DNA from: Phytophthora quininea
Lineage: Eukaryota; Oomycota; Peronosporomycetes; Peronosporales; Peronosporaceae
Reading direction: 5' to 3'
Assembly: GCA_011947345.1 (NCBI GenBank)
Contig: JAAVTG010000665.1
Span: 124,001-188,000, forward strand
DNA length: 64,000 nt
In this document: positions 19,216-31,930 of the stretch, piece after piece
How positions within the stretch are numbered: position 1 is the first letter of the stretch
How the letters are laid out: every line of letters begins with the position of its first letter
Notes under the pieces: model-generated
What the model saw: only the letters and a program-made list of their open reading frames with translations
Databases searched by the model: none
Told to the model about the DNA's origin: nothing
Program-made: the position numbers and the translations under genes

Positions 19216-22184
19216 TCTCCGACGTCGTCATCCTTGGTTCAGGAGAACGTGGGCATGGTGATGCATTTCGTTCAATATTCACGCGATTTCAGAGCTGCTG
19301 TATTGTGGTGTAGCGATTCTTAGCTTTGTCCCCAGACTGAAACTAAGTCAAGTCAGCGCCTAGTCTAAGGCTAGATGAGGATTGGAGATCTACTCTAGGC
19401 AGTGCCTAGACTAGGTTGAAATCAGGGGTATTAGGCTAGGCGGACCTATTCTAGGTTCTCGGAAAATTTCGCATCCCCGTGGACGGCGACTGTTCGAGTC
19501 TTCGCAGAGGGTCGCCGAGATTCAAAACGAACCTTCGTTCACTGTATATTTGCATAGTACATACTGAAAGACATAGGAAACGATAAGGCCGAAGGGCCAC
19601 ACTGAACAGAACAGTATTTTCTACCATCTTCTCAAGCCGCACAAGCTCCTGGACATCCAAAGATAAGACTTGTGTGTGTGTGTGTGGATTATGCTAGTTC
19701 GGCGAACGCGGTGAGCAGTGTGTGCGAGCGTTCGTTGGCAAGGGCAAGCAGTGTGTGTTGCCCGAAAGGGATTGATTCGCGGCGCGTGCTAAGCCGCTAT
19801 ATTATCAAAGAGAGCCTATTCGCCTCCGCCCAACCCCTATTAGTCGTGGCTCTGCTGCGGCGGCTCCGGAAGCGCTTTCCCCAGGCTTGGCTTCCTCTCT
19901 TTAGAGGAACCCCGGAGTTCGAGTGAGTGTATTGTGTGTTTAGCGTCCTAGCCAAAGCTCAGGGCTAGTGGCGCTGTTTGGTTGGCCGAAACATCGCAGG
20001 AGGGTGCGTTTGACTCTCTCTGTGTCGTGTTGGGCGTCCTTCAGGCGAAGTCTCAACTCTCGTCGAACCTTCGCAAGAGGGCGAGACGTGTTGTTGTGGG
20101 CAGGGGCTACTATATTAAGGCTACGTGCCAAGTGGAGTAATTCCTACACCACAGTATCACTCAACTGCTGTTGTGAGGTGGCTGGCTGTTGCTGCCATTT
20201 GTCGTTGAATCTCAGCCGTCTGCGCTATGAGCTGCTGCTCTCTCATCATCGCGTTGATGGAGACAAAGAGTTGCTGAGCCGAATCTGCGTGCATGGCAGA
20301 CTTGTCCATGGTCGTGAGAGCCTATGCGTGAACGTCAGTCACTAGATGCTTGGGGTGCTCTAATTTCTACAAGCAAATCAGTCAAAAATCGAGACGCATA
20401 AGCCTATGGGTCTGCGCACCCCGAGGACTAATATCACACAGGCCGATGGGTCTGTGCTTATCTTGGCACACCCTACGAGGCTCTTAAACGCCCCTGACGA
20501 TGCCAACGAGGTGAGTCGAAAAAGCGAAGTACCTGGTACTCCTGGAACCGGGACAAATGTCGACTGAGCTTGAAAAGCGACGATGGAGAAACGTTCCGGA
20601 CACCGCTGAAACGGATTAGCCTTGATCTGCCATTGAATTGTCGACTCGGATATGGATGTGTGACAAAGCGCTCGCTCTCCCACGGCAATAAAATAGGACG
20701 AACTGATGAAGATGCGGTCGAGAACGAAGCGCACGCACCGGGACCTACACGAAGACGAAGATGGTGTCAAAGCTGCACGCACGAAGCCTTGCAGATCGAC
20801 GAACGGGAGTTCTCATCACACTTAGCGTACCAGACGGAACGGATGCTGAAACTGGAACGGAATCTGTACGGGAAGCGTGGGTCGGACCGAAGTGCTGTCA
20901 AATGTAAGTGTCGTGATAGTAGTCTTTGTCGTTTAGCTGGTAAAAAGGAAACTAAAATTCTACTCTGTGCTACCTCCTGTCCTAAACATGCATGGCTGGC
21001 TGTGAGGCGTCGAGCTTGCGGACACATCAGAAGATGACTGCAGATCATTACATACTCCATCGACCGTCAAGGAAACACAGAGCCTTATCAATATTGTTGT
21101 CCAGCCCCCATATGCAATACATGAAACGAAATCGCTTTCGAAGAATGGAAGAACAGGCAACGGGTCCCCGACTAGGACTCTCGCCTCGTGCGTTGCTACC
21201 ACAACTGCCAAGCTGAGACACCCTGTGCGCGAAGCGAGCTCGAAAGAGATCTCGAGCGCACTACCGTTTTATAAGCGCAACATATACAGATGTTGAAGTG
21301 ACGTTCCGATCATCCGTGTGCTTTTTAACCACGAAAACACAGTAATACCTCTCGTGGGCATTACAGGTGATGTTCTGGTCCTAAAGTGGATATTGATCGC
21401 AGTTCTGACAACTGCACGGGAAAAGCGTTAACAAAAGCTGTCCGTTCGTACCGAATGCATCTTCGTTAGAATCGATACCACAGTTACCGTCGATAAACAC
21501 GTTGTCTTCTCTATTTTTGATTCTAAACATCGGGTCCAGACAACGGCTAGCAAAAGCAGCGATGGTGTGTTGTGATCCCAATGCGTTATTTGTGGAGGAT
21601 GCCAACTAGCTGGTGCAGCAGCTGCGACAAGGTTCGAAGCGGCTGGGCAGTAGCGCCGTCTTTGGTGCCGTTGCCCTAAATGGCCTCTCGAGCGCTGTGT
21701 TTACGAGTGAACTTGCTCGCCAACTCTGCACTCTCGATCTGGATATGGAAAGAACAAGGCAGCGGTAGGAGAAGGGCGATGCCATAATCAACAAGTTGTG
21801 TATTGGATCGCAAGTCTGCGATCCAGCTTTTGTAAGAGCCCGAAGGACTCACCGCGAAACATGGCGTTCTGAAAAGAGAAAAAAGGTAGCATCACCGATG
21901 ACGCTGTAGCAGAAGTGTCCAGTCAGGTTCTCTATCACAACTACTGAAGAACTTACGTGGCAGCCTGCTGTGTAAACGCCACAATTTTGAATTTGTTGAC
22001 ACGCTGTAAGCTGAAATCTCCGTGACTTACTTGGTTAGTCCAGCGACTGAGAGCATGCCAGAAGTCTATTAAATAGATATCATGCATCTCTCTCCCACTT
22101 GTGTGTGTGAGTTGAGAGGTAGCGATTCTCCAAGGATCCCGCAGCCAACTATCGCCTATACTATGCATGAATCAAGTTACCATT
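19216..22184. other. Repeat-derived DNA without recognised genes
   Basis: Contains a (gt)n microsatellite at about 19,671-19,685. The region 19,672-20,152 starts tgtgtg and ends cctacaccaca, which could be LTR-like. No recognisable protein in any of the short frames. Confidence 0.4.
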
Positions 22185-22446
22185 TTGGACCAATCCCAGG
22201 ACCGGACGAAGGTTCGTTAAATCTCAGGGTGTCGCTGCCCTGAGTGCCGCTATCCCGAGGTGGTCACTATTGCGAACCATCGCCTGGTCGTGAATCTTCG
22301 GATGGACAGCTCCGACGGCGACGCTTGCGTTTCACTTGATAATTGTATAGATTCATATATAAGGGTAGGATTAGAGATAGGGATGGTTTTGTATTGGACG
22401 AATAAAGAATGTTTAGAACGACCTAAAAATTCAAAACACTTCCGAA

Positions 22447-24853
22447 GTGACTTTTGGACGTCCAAAAGTAAAGCCACCGATGGCGATCTTTCCCTCGATC
22501 ATTGAAGAAAACCAAGGGATCGCCATGACCACCTACAGCTCTGAGCCGCAGCAGCAGCACGCTAGTAGCGCTTCCCCGCCATCGACAGTATTATCTCCAT
22601 TGGTATCGAGTGCTTCACGCCCAAGGAACCATACCGAGCAATCTCCGATGCCGAGGCGATCGCCTCGTTTTAGCCCGTATTCCATGCGTGGTTCACTTCA
22701 GCAGTCTTCTCAATCACTGGCTGCAACTAGGCGACCATTACGGACTCCACGGCAGGTGCCTTACTCGCCGCAGCCCGGATCAACCAGGCCTCCACGGTCT
22801 CCAGCTCCGTTGCGACAACCCTCGACACCACCAGCAATTATTGGCCGTCCTCGTCTGGGTATTTGGCAGCACTATACTATTGAGGAAGAGAACGGAAAGA
22901 AGCACGGTCGTTGCAGATATTGCCATCGGCTTAAGAAAAATGGCAAGCCAAGTGGGAACTTGCTTAAGCACCTCATGAAAGAGTGCCCTGCAGTTTCGAG
23001 AGATATTCAGATCTCTTTGCAATCGAGGCCAGCTCCAGCTCCTGACACAGCCTCACTAATGGTGGTTGAACAGCCTAAACCGCAGGCCCTTAATCAAGAC
23101 GACTTTGAGATGGCGCTAGCTCGAGTCTTTTGTGTGCGCGCTACCGTTTATTCTCGTGGAGGCGAAGGTCTTCCAGGACTTTTTGCTATGGTTGCACCGT
23201 CGTTGAAGCTACCATCAAGGCGTAAGATGAGCAATGTGCTTTTGAAGCGAGTACGAGACCAGATTCACCGTAGCCACGTGGTCAAGCTGATCAATGAACA
23301 GGTGTATGTGTCTCTCGTCACGGATGGGTGGAGCGATACCAACAGCTCTAGTATTATTAATTTCATAGTTGCAGCTCCAGAGATGCCGGCGGTATTTTGG
23401 TCGTCATGGCCAACGAAATCACAACAACACACAGCAAACTACATGGCGCAAGAAATTGAGAAAGTTATTGAGGACATCGAATGCCAAACCTCAGCAAAGG
23501 TTGTTGCTGTTGTCACTAATAATGCGACAAACATGAGGAGCGCTACACACCGTTTACAATCAAGACGGAATGTGGTCAGTGGTGGATGCTCGGCTCACGT
23601 GATCAACTTACTCATGAAGGATATCTGTAAGTTTCCGTCGATCAAAGCTATTCATTCCAGAGCGGTCGCACTTACTCGATTTGTTCGTGATCACCTGGCT
23701 TTACTGGATGAATTTAAGCGTCTACAGGACGGCGTCCGTCGAATTGGTGTAGGAGCACGAAATTTGGTGTTACCCGTCCCGACTCGCTGGTACTCAGTGT
23801 TTAACTGTTTGGTGAATGTGATGGATAATCGCGAAATACTTGAAAAACTATTCGTGAGTCCAGAGTACGAGCAATTTCGAAATAGGTATCGAGGAACAGC
23901 ACCGTGCAAGAAAAACTAGATTACTTGATGTCATTGGTTCGTGACGATAAGTTCTGGGTTAATTTAGCGCTCGTTGTGTGTTTACTTGACCCCATTATTT
24001 AAGCGTTGAAGTACCTGGAAGCAGACAACATATTTGTGTCGGGAGTTTATAAATGGTTTCGGTGGCTACGATATCATGCGGCGTTCGGTGTCACCCCACT
24101 GGAGGAGGAAACGGGTACAGTCGAACAAGATGAAAATACTAATCCAAATGCAGATGAGGGGTCGGTTGCACAAGATGGCCTCGAACTGCTGAGTAACACC
24201 GCTGAGACCGAAGCAGATGACGCTGAGCTCGAAAGTACGACTCCGGATGACGAGAGGTTGTAGTCGGGGGCATTTACGAGAAGCTTAATGCAATTGAAGC
24301 TACTGAGCTGCAACACTTCGTTCGAGAGAAAATCAAGAATCGCTGAAAGTACGTTCACACAAACTCAATGTCCATTGCATTCATGCTCGACCCATTGACA
24401 AACCTGGATGACTTTGTTGGCAACGACAACGACAAAGTCGATAGACAAATACTTCGAATGGCGAAGAGGTGCGGTCTAACGACGACATCCAACGACCCCG
24501 AACTGACCGCAGAAACCCTAAAATTTAAAAGTTGGAAGCAGCGTGGTGGTGTATCCGTACGGGATCAATATTCTCAGTCAAGCCCACGTGACTACTGGAG
24601 CGCCAAGAGAAGCCAGAATTATCCGCTGCTGACAAGAATTGCTGAATTTGTTTTTGCCATCCCCACTTCATCGGCAGCTAGCGAAAGAGCCTGGAGTATA
24701 TTTGATCACATCCACTCGAAGAGAAGGAACAGACTCTCAGTTGAAAAAGTTGAGATGCTTGCATATATCTACATCAATTACGGCACAATAAAGAAGGATG
24801 AAGTTGATTTTGCGCGCCATCAGTCGTGCCCTGAAAGTGTCGATGATAGTTAA
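22447..24853 (+). pseudogene. hAT-1 transposase (BED finger, RNase-H-like core, hATC)
   Basis: 22447-23919 carries a Ser/Pro-rich head, a BED zinc finger (CRYCHRLKK...HLMKEC) and the first catalytic motif VTDGWSD. The second motif reads VVTNNATNM where hAT transposases have TDNA, so the catalytic Asp is Asn (a one-base G-to-A type change). A frameshift near 23910 and a stop near 24000 follow. 24368-24853 encodes the hATC dimerisation domain (SSAASERAWSIFDHIHSKRRNRLS). The domain order matches full-length hAT transposases. The catalytic loss plus frame breaks make it inactive. Confidence 0.9.
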
Positions 24854-25019
24854 ATAGTAATGATTTGGTTGATGCTCCATTCAACATTCGTGAACCGACA
24901 GCAGCTCTGGTATCCGTCACGAACCAACGACATCTCGTTTGCCTATTTCACAGCTGCCTGAGCGGTGGCCTTTGTCTGCGTCTCCCGCGATGCCTAGGTG
25001 TACGATACCGAGACAGTAT

Positions 25020-25965
25020 TCACACGTATCCATCACCAGGTTCACCTCCTGCAGACTGTCCAGACTCACCTACACAGCCGACTTGCTCATCTTCATCCCC
25101 TGCAACAGTATCAAGCAGTGCCCGTCCAGCGACGCTAGGCCTGTGTGCTGTCCTCGTATGACAAGTACTCGGGTCGCGGTCATTCCTAGTACACAGATCA
25201 TTACCGCAAGCCCGTCCATGGGCCTTGGCACTGAATACGAGGAGCCTCGTGATCAGAGTGGGCAGGAGGATGAAGATGACGTACGACATGAATATGACGA
25301 ACCACAGCGCCCACAGCACGCTGGTGCGCACGCGGAACTAGCGCTGGAACAACATAACGATGTGCTTGATGTGCGACTCGGGCATACGCGGTGCAGCAGC
25401 CACTGTGGCGGTATCACCCGTCTCGAGCTTTGTCTTGGGGTTGTTTGGCTCTAGTCCGTGCGCGCGCTCGATGGACTCGACGATTGCCACGGCCTCGTCG
25501 TAGCGGTCGACGCTGGCCAGCCACTTGGGTGACTCGGGGATGTACAGGCGGATGGCGATCCCGTACAGCACGGGCGAGCGGGAGATGAAGAAGGTATCGC
25601 GCCAGTCGATGCGTAGCGCGGCGCTGAAGGCTATAACGACATCCAGTATACAGCCGACGGCCGAAGTCGACACGAGCAGCCCAATGACCTTGCCGGGCGG
25701 CTTCTTGGGACCGCTCCTGCACGAGCGTGGAGGCCACGGGCAGCTCGTCGCCCAGGTCGATACTTGAGATGATCCGAGCGAACGTGGTGGACGTGACGTT
25801 CAAGCTGAAGGCCCAAAAGGCCAGACCGAAGAGAAAGATGACGAGCATCACCATGAACATGGGGTGGCGGTCGTATTTGCTGGCCAGCGTGCCGAACGGG
25901 AACCGCGCCAATGGAAAAGTGGAGGCCGTGGAGTGTATCACGCGCCGGATCGTCGCCATCAGCAA
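25020..25965 (-). pseudogene. Captured MFS transporter fragment inside hAT-1
   Basis: Minus-strand frames give a central MFS segment. It runs from loop 2-3 (FGTLASKYDRHP), through LGDELPVASTLVQE, VIGLLVSTSAVGC, DWRDTFFISRSPVLYG and YIPESPKWLAS, to LWALWFVIFMSYVIF. This is the pattern of sugar/phosphate/niacin-type MFS permeases. It contains a frameshift near 25690 and a TAG at 25338. The first helices and the C-terminal half are absent. GC content is higher than in the transposase. It lies antisense to the transposase, between it and the right TIR, so it was probably picked up from a host gene. Confidence 0.8.
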
Positions 25966-26679
25966 CCGCGACTGTGGCGTACATCAAGCTGATCCACACG
26001 GGATCATTGACGCGTTGCTCCGAAAAACTTGTTCGATAGAGTACAATATCCCATTGACAGTTTTAGACAGTTTTGCATTCTGCATGGATTTTGGACGTTT
26101 TGCGAAAGACTTTAGAAGTATTCAGAAGTCGTCCAAAACCATCCCTAATTAGAGAGAGTAAGAGCCCGCGAGGGCGATACAAACAGAGCAGAATTTTTCC
26201 CCGACTTCCCAAGCGACCAAGCGTCCTAGGTAAGCACCTTGCCCTGTTGTCGAGGGTTATGCCTGCAAGTGAACACAGACCTTCGTGTAGTGAGTTCATT
26301 TGGTCAGGCCAAGAGTGAAGAGTGGAAGTTAGCGTGTATTTTGGGTTGACCCTACTAATAGGGGTGTTGAGCAAAAGGGCCCTTGTGTGTGGAGTGCTAG
26401 TCGCATTCCAACGTGACTTCCAGCCGGAGTTTTACTCCGGCGCCCCCGTAAGAGAGCCCACGGGACTAGGCAACCTTCGTTCGCGCTAGTGCCACGGGGT
26501 TTTGAGTGTGAGAGAGTGTTTAGATGTACAGTCGAAGGCTCGTGCCTGTAGCGTCGGTTTATATGTGCCTACAGCGTAGACAGTGAGTGGAGGCCACCTA
26601 TCGTTCTGGAAGGTGTATTGCTGTGTGCGGAAGCTCGCTGCTACCTTATCAAATGTTAGCGGGATATATCAAAATCCAC

Positions 26680-27270
26680 CCCCACTGCGCCCAGACACCG
26701 ACTAACGGAGGGGATACTCCGATATCCGTGGGGATGCTGATGTGCTCACCTTGTGTACCCGACGGCGGGCTGGATCTGCTCTTCGGGTGCTTCGAGGATG
26801 CTTGATCTATGAAGATCGAACGTCTTGGCGGGACGTGGGAGGTCAGGAGAAGCGCGGGAATCTTCACTCTGCATCCTTGAATAATTACCAGACCATTAAT
26901 CGCTTGGATCTACTTGGATCTGGGGCCTGGATCTCGGATCCTGGTGAGGGTTGCCTTTGGGTGTGTACTGTCTTCCTTTTCCTTACTTGACGCTTCCAAT
27001 AGCATGATCTTGGGGGTTGAGGGTCGACCAGTCGTCCTGGCCAAGTAATAACTCCAGTAGATTTCGGATCCGCAATTAGTACTAGTGGGTCCAGACTGCG
27101 AGTGGGTATGGCCACTATACTCTCCAGATCACCCGAGCACTGCTTGATCCGCGGTGATCCCGACCTAGCTTGACTAGGCCAATGTACACCCCGTGGTCTT
27201 AAGCACTAGGAAGGGCACTTGTGGTGTACAAGGCAAATTCGACTCTGCATTAAGCAAATTACGAGTGGAT
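26680..27270. repeat. Second copy of the dispersed repeat seen at 3.84-4.74 kb
   Basis: cgactaacggaggggatact and the following 100 bp match 3845 onward. Later parts are only loosely similar. It directly follows the LTR-like repeat. Several ggatc-rich short motifs occur; no gene recognised. Confidence 0.5.
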
Positions 27271-27621
27271 CCATGGAGATCCCATCTCAAAACCTATCAT
27301 CTGCACCATTTCTATAGCTGCCGCTGGATGCTGTCACTTGATCAGTCCTCTGGTATGCCAGATCCACGCCTGGCACGGCCTCAGTTGCAGATCTGGGTTG
27401 CTCACGCCTGGATCCATCGCTTCCGCGAAGAATCCATACCTGATCCGGAAATCTGAGTCTGGATCCAGCACGCTGGGTTCCCATATTGACCACATTTCCG
27501 GGAAAGCGCTTCACCACATTTTAGTCTTGAAGGATATTTGGGCTTCAAAACGGCGCACCTCAAGCTTGAACAGAGGATGTCTGATAGAGCCGAACCAAAA
27601 ATACCATATTTTTGGGGTGTA

Positions 27622-28430
27622 CCGTATTTCGCATGTAGTGAGCTGCACCCTCTTATGAGCTGCATGACAACAACAGCCAATCAAAGTCAAGAATGCGTCA
27701 CAGCAGAAATCGCTTGTAGAGCGATGCACCGCACCAAAACCAACCACTTTTGGCGCCAGAAAACACTGTTCGCGCGCTGACAATTATTTCCAGCTTCATT
27801 CGGCATTTTCAATTACACGCACCAAGCCTCGTCCAGTTGGCAGGCCACGCTTGGGCGGCAAAGGTCGCCACAACAATAAGTACCTTATAAAAGTATGTGT
27901 GTGCAGAAGAAGCTGGAGATGCTGGCATTCTGGACTCACGCACCGTTGCCAAGAATGCACCACATGCTACGTCTGTCTGTCAGCCAGCAGACGTAGCATG
28001 GAACTACCCGTTCAAATGTGGTCTACGGAGATGCTGGCTGGAGGATTTACAAGAGCAGCTCAAAGGGCCAAGAGCAGAGGGGGGATTCAAGCTTCTGGAT
28101 CCTGGGCGCTCGAAGATGTGCCGTTGGATCAGTTCTAGTTGGGAAGCACTAACTTCGCAGACTATTGCGAACGGGTACAAGAAGTGCGAGCTGACCCTAG
28201 ATGATGACTCGCTGGCTGCCGCCGATTTATTTGAACAACTGCAACGACTTTCTTTGCTAGGTCCCACAGTCAATGAAGGGCAGGACTTTGACCGCGTCGT
28301 CGAGGAGATAGTTGTGTAAATAATTATTGTTTGCACACCCACAAAATTTTATTTTTCCTATGAACATTCTATTCTGAAGGCTAATTGTGGTCTTGAATAT
28401 TACCTGCAGCTCACTACATGCGAAATACGG
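27622..28430 (+). mobile_element. 809-bp pogo/Tigger derivative with 26-bp TIRs and TA duplication
   Basis: 27622-27647 (starting ccgtatttcgcatgtagtga) is exactly inverted at 28405-28430, and both ends are flanked by TA (27620-27621 and 28431-28432), the Tc1/mariner/pogo target. Inside is the C-terminal end of a pogo-type transposase. The element is an internally deleted copy. Confidence 0.88.
27897..28319 (+). pseudogene. Pogo/Tigger transposase, C-terminal fragment
   Basis: The 140-aa frame has TSVCQPADVAWNYPFKCGLR, corresponding to the conserved TSxLQPxDxxxNxPFK segment after the last catalytic Asp region of DDE_1 (pogo/jerky) transposases, then WISSSWEALTSQTIANGYKKCEL. The CENP-B DNA-binding part and the first catalytic residues are missing. 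It starts at a non-conserved position and is not functional alone. Confidence 0.75.
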
Positions 28431-31299
28431 TATCCAAAATCAGTAATTGGACTGGCTGTTTATAATCTAGTAACATTATACATGCTACATCACTGACATG
28501 TATTATCTTAAATGGAGGTGTTCCGAACCTCAAACTTGATGTAGCTGAGGAGATAGAGCAATCAAGTTGACAGCGGACTCGTCGCCATACCCCATTGTCA
28601 TCGCTTAAATAAATAATGGCCTTTCTTGGTACTAAATTAAAATCATTGATTCGCTGGAATTGATCCTCAAACATAATCCTATATGCAGACTTGGCTGAAG
28701 TTGTACCCCAGCAGTGGTACCAACCACTGTCATAGCGACTGGTCACCTCGCAATGTGCTTTATCATGTCATTGCTGGCGTATCAATTCTCCGATAACAAT
28801 GCAACCTTCACCACTTGGAATGTAGTGCTTTAATTAGTGTGTATGCAAAATTTCACCTTGATCGGAGCAGTATTGACAATTTTAGATTTTCTTGCACTCC
28901 CAAAAACGATTCGGTTCTTAGCGACATCTTCTGTTAAAACAACACACTTCGAGCCATTTAAGAAATCTAGTTATGAAAGGTGATAAATTTAACAATGGTT
29001 TTGGCATTGCCAATGACTCCTGACACAGTTCGAAGCCTGGTCAGAGGTATAGAAGGCATGAGTTTGTCAATAAAACCAAACAAAAATCCTGGGTTCGGGG
29101 TCGATGAAGTTTTCACTTTTGTTCGTTGTATAGCGCCTAGTCGTTCAAGCCGAATATTGAGATTATGATAAATTCTATGCTAAAACGCCTAGTCGTAGTG
29201 TGCGGGGAAGACGGTAGTCGTCCACGACGCTGTAGCAGAAAGGGAGAATCGAGCTAAGAAATTCGTCATCTGTATAGTGCTGGGTGATTCAACCTATGCA
29301 GCTCTTTTCGCTGCAAGTTATGAGACGTCTGTCAAAACTTAGGAACTACGCCCTTTGTCCGAGCCCGGGAAGTCTCGTCGTCGATGCCGTGAAAAGATAA
29401 GATTGATTGATGGCGGCGAGGCAATAGTGGGTTTATGCCTGGAGCTTTCCCTTCCTCGCACTGTGTGGCTGGCAGTGCGTTGCATGTGTAGGAATCGAAA
29501 TACACTCACTTACGAATCATCTCTCTTGGCCTCAAGTCTCACACAAGCACCTTAGTCCATTTCATTGGGTCGCTGGAGCGCGAAAGCTGTTACAAGTTAC
29601 AAATTCTCACGAAAGAAGATTGTTTTTCGTAGCGTCTCTCATGAATAAAAATCTCCATGCATATCCGAGCGATATTTTTTTATTTTTCTCGGCTATTACT
29701 GGTGTCGCTCAGGGCGAGCACGGAATCAGCCCCGCTGACCGGGTAGTACCCGGCGGCTCCAGTTATCCGCCCCGTCACTCCAATACTATTGCAAATATGT
29801 ACTGGTCTGGAATAGGAGTGAGGTTCAGACGATCATATGCAGTGGCAACGGTATCACGTGGTGCCGGTGCCAATTCCATCGTGGTCAGCGTCATTTTACG
29901 TCGTGTGGGCCCCCAAAAGATCTCGGGTGTCCTCATTCAATTGCCTCTTTATTTATTTTTATTTTATTTCATTCAATTGCCTCCGTCTCTGCTTCTCTCG
30001 ATCTGCATGCCATGCCTCGGGGCGTTGTTGTAGAAGCTCGCCTTGCCGTTGCATAGCACAATCCAGCAGTTGACCTTCTCGTTCGTGCCTCCGTTGACCC
30101 GCTTTGATCGCATCATTCACGTCCTGGAGCAATGCCTCTTCTCCCGAGTATTTGGCAGCGACCGCCGTCTCCATACAGGTGGCGTTCCAATGCGCGCGGT
30201 TGACCGCCCACGCCATTGTTAAGACAGCTTTAATCCACTTTTGCGCCGTAACTGTTGCATGTTAACGCTTGCGCTCACTGCTCCAGCGCTGCCTTGGCAG
30301 ATGACCACAGACGCCATCCACTCGCAGCGGAGTATACAGTGTATCCTGTCCTAACTTAGAGTTGCCGTTGCTCGCCTTGCTATCAAGTATAGCAATAACA
30401 TCAAATAGAGGAGGATGACACGTTTGCCTAAAGCCAGAAATTTTACTCGACTGGAGCAACAGCATCACAATAAAACAACAGAAAAGACTTATTTTCATCA
30501 TTAGGGTGCTTATTAGTGTTGTAATCGCAGTGAAAGCGAGTTTTGCTGTCAATTTTTGTCCAGCCCAACTTCCACATGGGAATCACTGTCTCAGACGGCA
30601 ATTCCCCATCAAGTATGGGATCAGACAGTGATATCAACTTTTGTATACTTTGACTGGGGAACCGAGTCGGTGGATCGTGTTGGCATCAAATATACCAGGA
30701 TATCAGGGATAAGAGGGAACAATTAGGACAGGATTGACTGTACTTCCGGGAAGTGGTGCGTCAACCTGCTCCGTGCTGCTGCGAGCCCTGCGTCCATTCC
30801 AGTAGTCGCAGTTTGCGTAAGCCACGATAATGTAGCTTGTCGGGGTCCAAATCCAGTCGGGATTTCCTCCAAACGGTTCGAGAGTAACCACTCCTAGCGT
30901 TACCCATGGCGAAGCCAAGTTGGCCACTCTCGCACGTAGTGGTGGTGCACAGTGTACGTCAGCGAGGGTTGGAGAACGCCGATGAGGATTGCCCGCGGAT
31001 TGAAGGTTGACAGTTCGTGTCTGGTGACTGCTGCTGGTTGCCTAACGGGGTGGTCCATTCTCATTTTCATTTCCCTTGTGGTATCCGCAAATACCACGTT
31101 ATCCCGGCAGCCTTTACGGGTTGGTGACCGTCAATGTTCTCGTAGCATGCAAACCAGAACACCTTGGTATCCGTCTCCAGACTGTGGTAAGCCGCTATTA
31201 CACGAGTCCACCACTCTGCCGGTTCTGGCACTCCTACCATCAAAAACTGCGTTCGTCCGGAATGCCAGGATATCGAACGGTAGATCACTGTTTTTCACG
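28431..31299. other. Unassigned region with minus-strand coding-like fragments
   Basis: Short minus-strand frames (30216-29959, 30552-30262, 30927-30703, 31288-30900) may be pieces of one or more decayed proteins, but no family was recognised. A 13-bp direct repeat cattcaattgcct occurs at about 29,934 and 29,971. Nothing else supportable was seen. Confidence 0.3.
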
Positions 31300-31713
31300 T
31301 GCCCGTCATTAGAACCAATGTGGAGCGAACTATGGAGCCGGTGGTCGACGTTCTTTTGCGTCGATCTAAGCTGGAAGTTGCTACTCTTCCCAAGATTGCA
31401 AGACCTCCGTAGGAACTGGAGAAGTGAGCACAAAGAACTGATACTTCTATGGAGGATCTACACAGAGATTGTGTCTCACGCAACATGGCGGCTCAGGAAC
31501 GACATTCATTTCCAGGAAACGACAGCTGAAGGATCAAACATTCTCAATCTGCTGAACTCGTTCAAGAAACACTACCAATTCCTCTACCAACACGCACATG
31601 AGCTTCATTGCAACCGCGCTCCTGTGGCCTGGGTGCTGCAAAACCTTGGCTTTGATCTGCCAGAAAATAATATCCCGGAACCCATGCACCACATGTGGAC
31701 GACACGAACGTAA
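31300..31713 (+). pseudogene. LINE-type reverse-transcriptase polyprotein, C-terminal end
   Basis: The frame ends LLWRIYTEIVSHATWRLRNDIHF...HYQFLYQHAHELHC...IPEPMHHMW, resembling the region after the RT domain of oomycete LINEs (a W-x-RN motif as in zf-RVT regions). The last 70 codons and the 3' flank recur inverted at 38,475-38,757. The upstream RT is not attached here. Confidence 0.5.
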
Positions 31714-31786
31714 CTCTCACGGATAGATAGCTTATCACCTTAAGACGAGAAATCCGCTAACCAGTTAATCAACTCAATTTACTTCC
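31505..31786 (+). repeat. Inverted repeat with 38,475-38,757
   Basis: About 280 bp including the LINE 3' coding end and cacggatagatagcttatca...gagaaatccgctaa. The right-hand copy is in reverse orientation with a dozen or so differences. The two face each other across 6.7 kb of transposon DNA. Confidence 0.8.
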
Positions 31787-31867
31787 TGGTTGGTAAAGCT
31801 GATTTGGAGAACTGGCCCAATGTAATTACAGCCGAGAAACTTGCCCAAGCGTTCACGAAGATACAGT

Positions 31868-31930
31868 AGGGGTTTCAAAGTTGTCATTAATTACGATTTT
31901 TTAGAGAGAAGAGCCTCATTTTTGCCCAAA
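31868..31930 (+). repeat. Left inverted repeat around the Harbinger-like locus
   Basis: gggtttcaaagttgtcatta and about 30 further bases are inverted at 36,661-36,726. The pair brackets the transposase, permease and accessory genes. No matching TWA target duplication was found. The tract also could be shared LINE sequence, so it is not proved to be the element's TIR. Confidence 0.6.

Larger units (their letters stand above)
22378..26147 (+). mobile_element. hAT-1: 3,770-bp hAT transposon with captured MFS transporter fragment
   Basis: The 14-bp TIR tagggatggttttg (22378-22391) is exactly repeated, inverted, at 26134-26147. The 8-bp target-site duplication attagaga lies on both sides (22370-22377 and 26148-26155). 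The empty site is preserved in the LTR-like copy at 53.4 kb (attaaaga). The element holds a BED-finger hAT transposase on the plus strand and, between it and the right TIR, a minus-strand piece of a host MFS transporter. The transposase is decayed, so the element needs outside help to move. Confidence 0.93.
22185..26640 (+). repeat. LTR-like repeat, copy B, split by hAT-1
   Basis: 22,185-22,377 and 26,148-26,636 together match the uninterrupted copy at 53,253-53,967 (shared tract cgctatcccgag, then cattgcgaaccatcgcctgg). The break is exactly the hAT insertion with its 8-bp duplication. No reading frame. Probably a solo LTR, though borders and family are not proved. Confidence 0.75.

Noticed and set aside
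17940..20152. Complete Gypsy retrotransposon with LTRs
   Set aside because: Only gag and protease pieces are seen. The tgtgtg...cctacaccaca stretch at 19.67-20.15 kb has no second copy flanking the gag-protease region.
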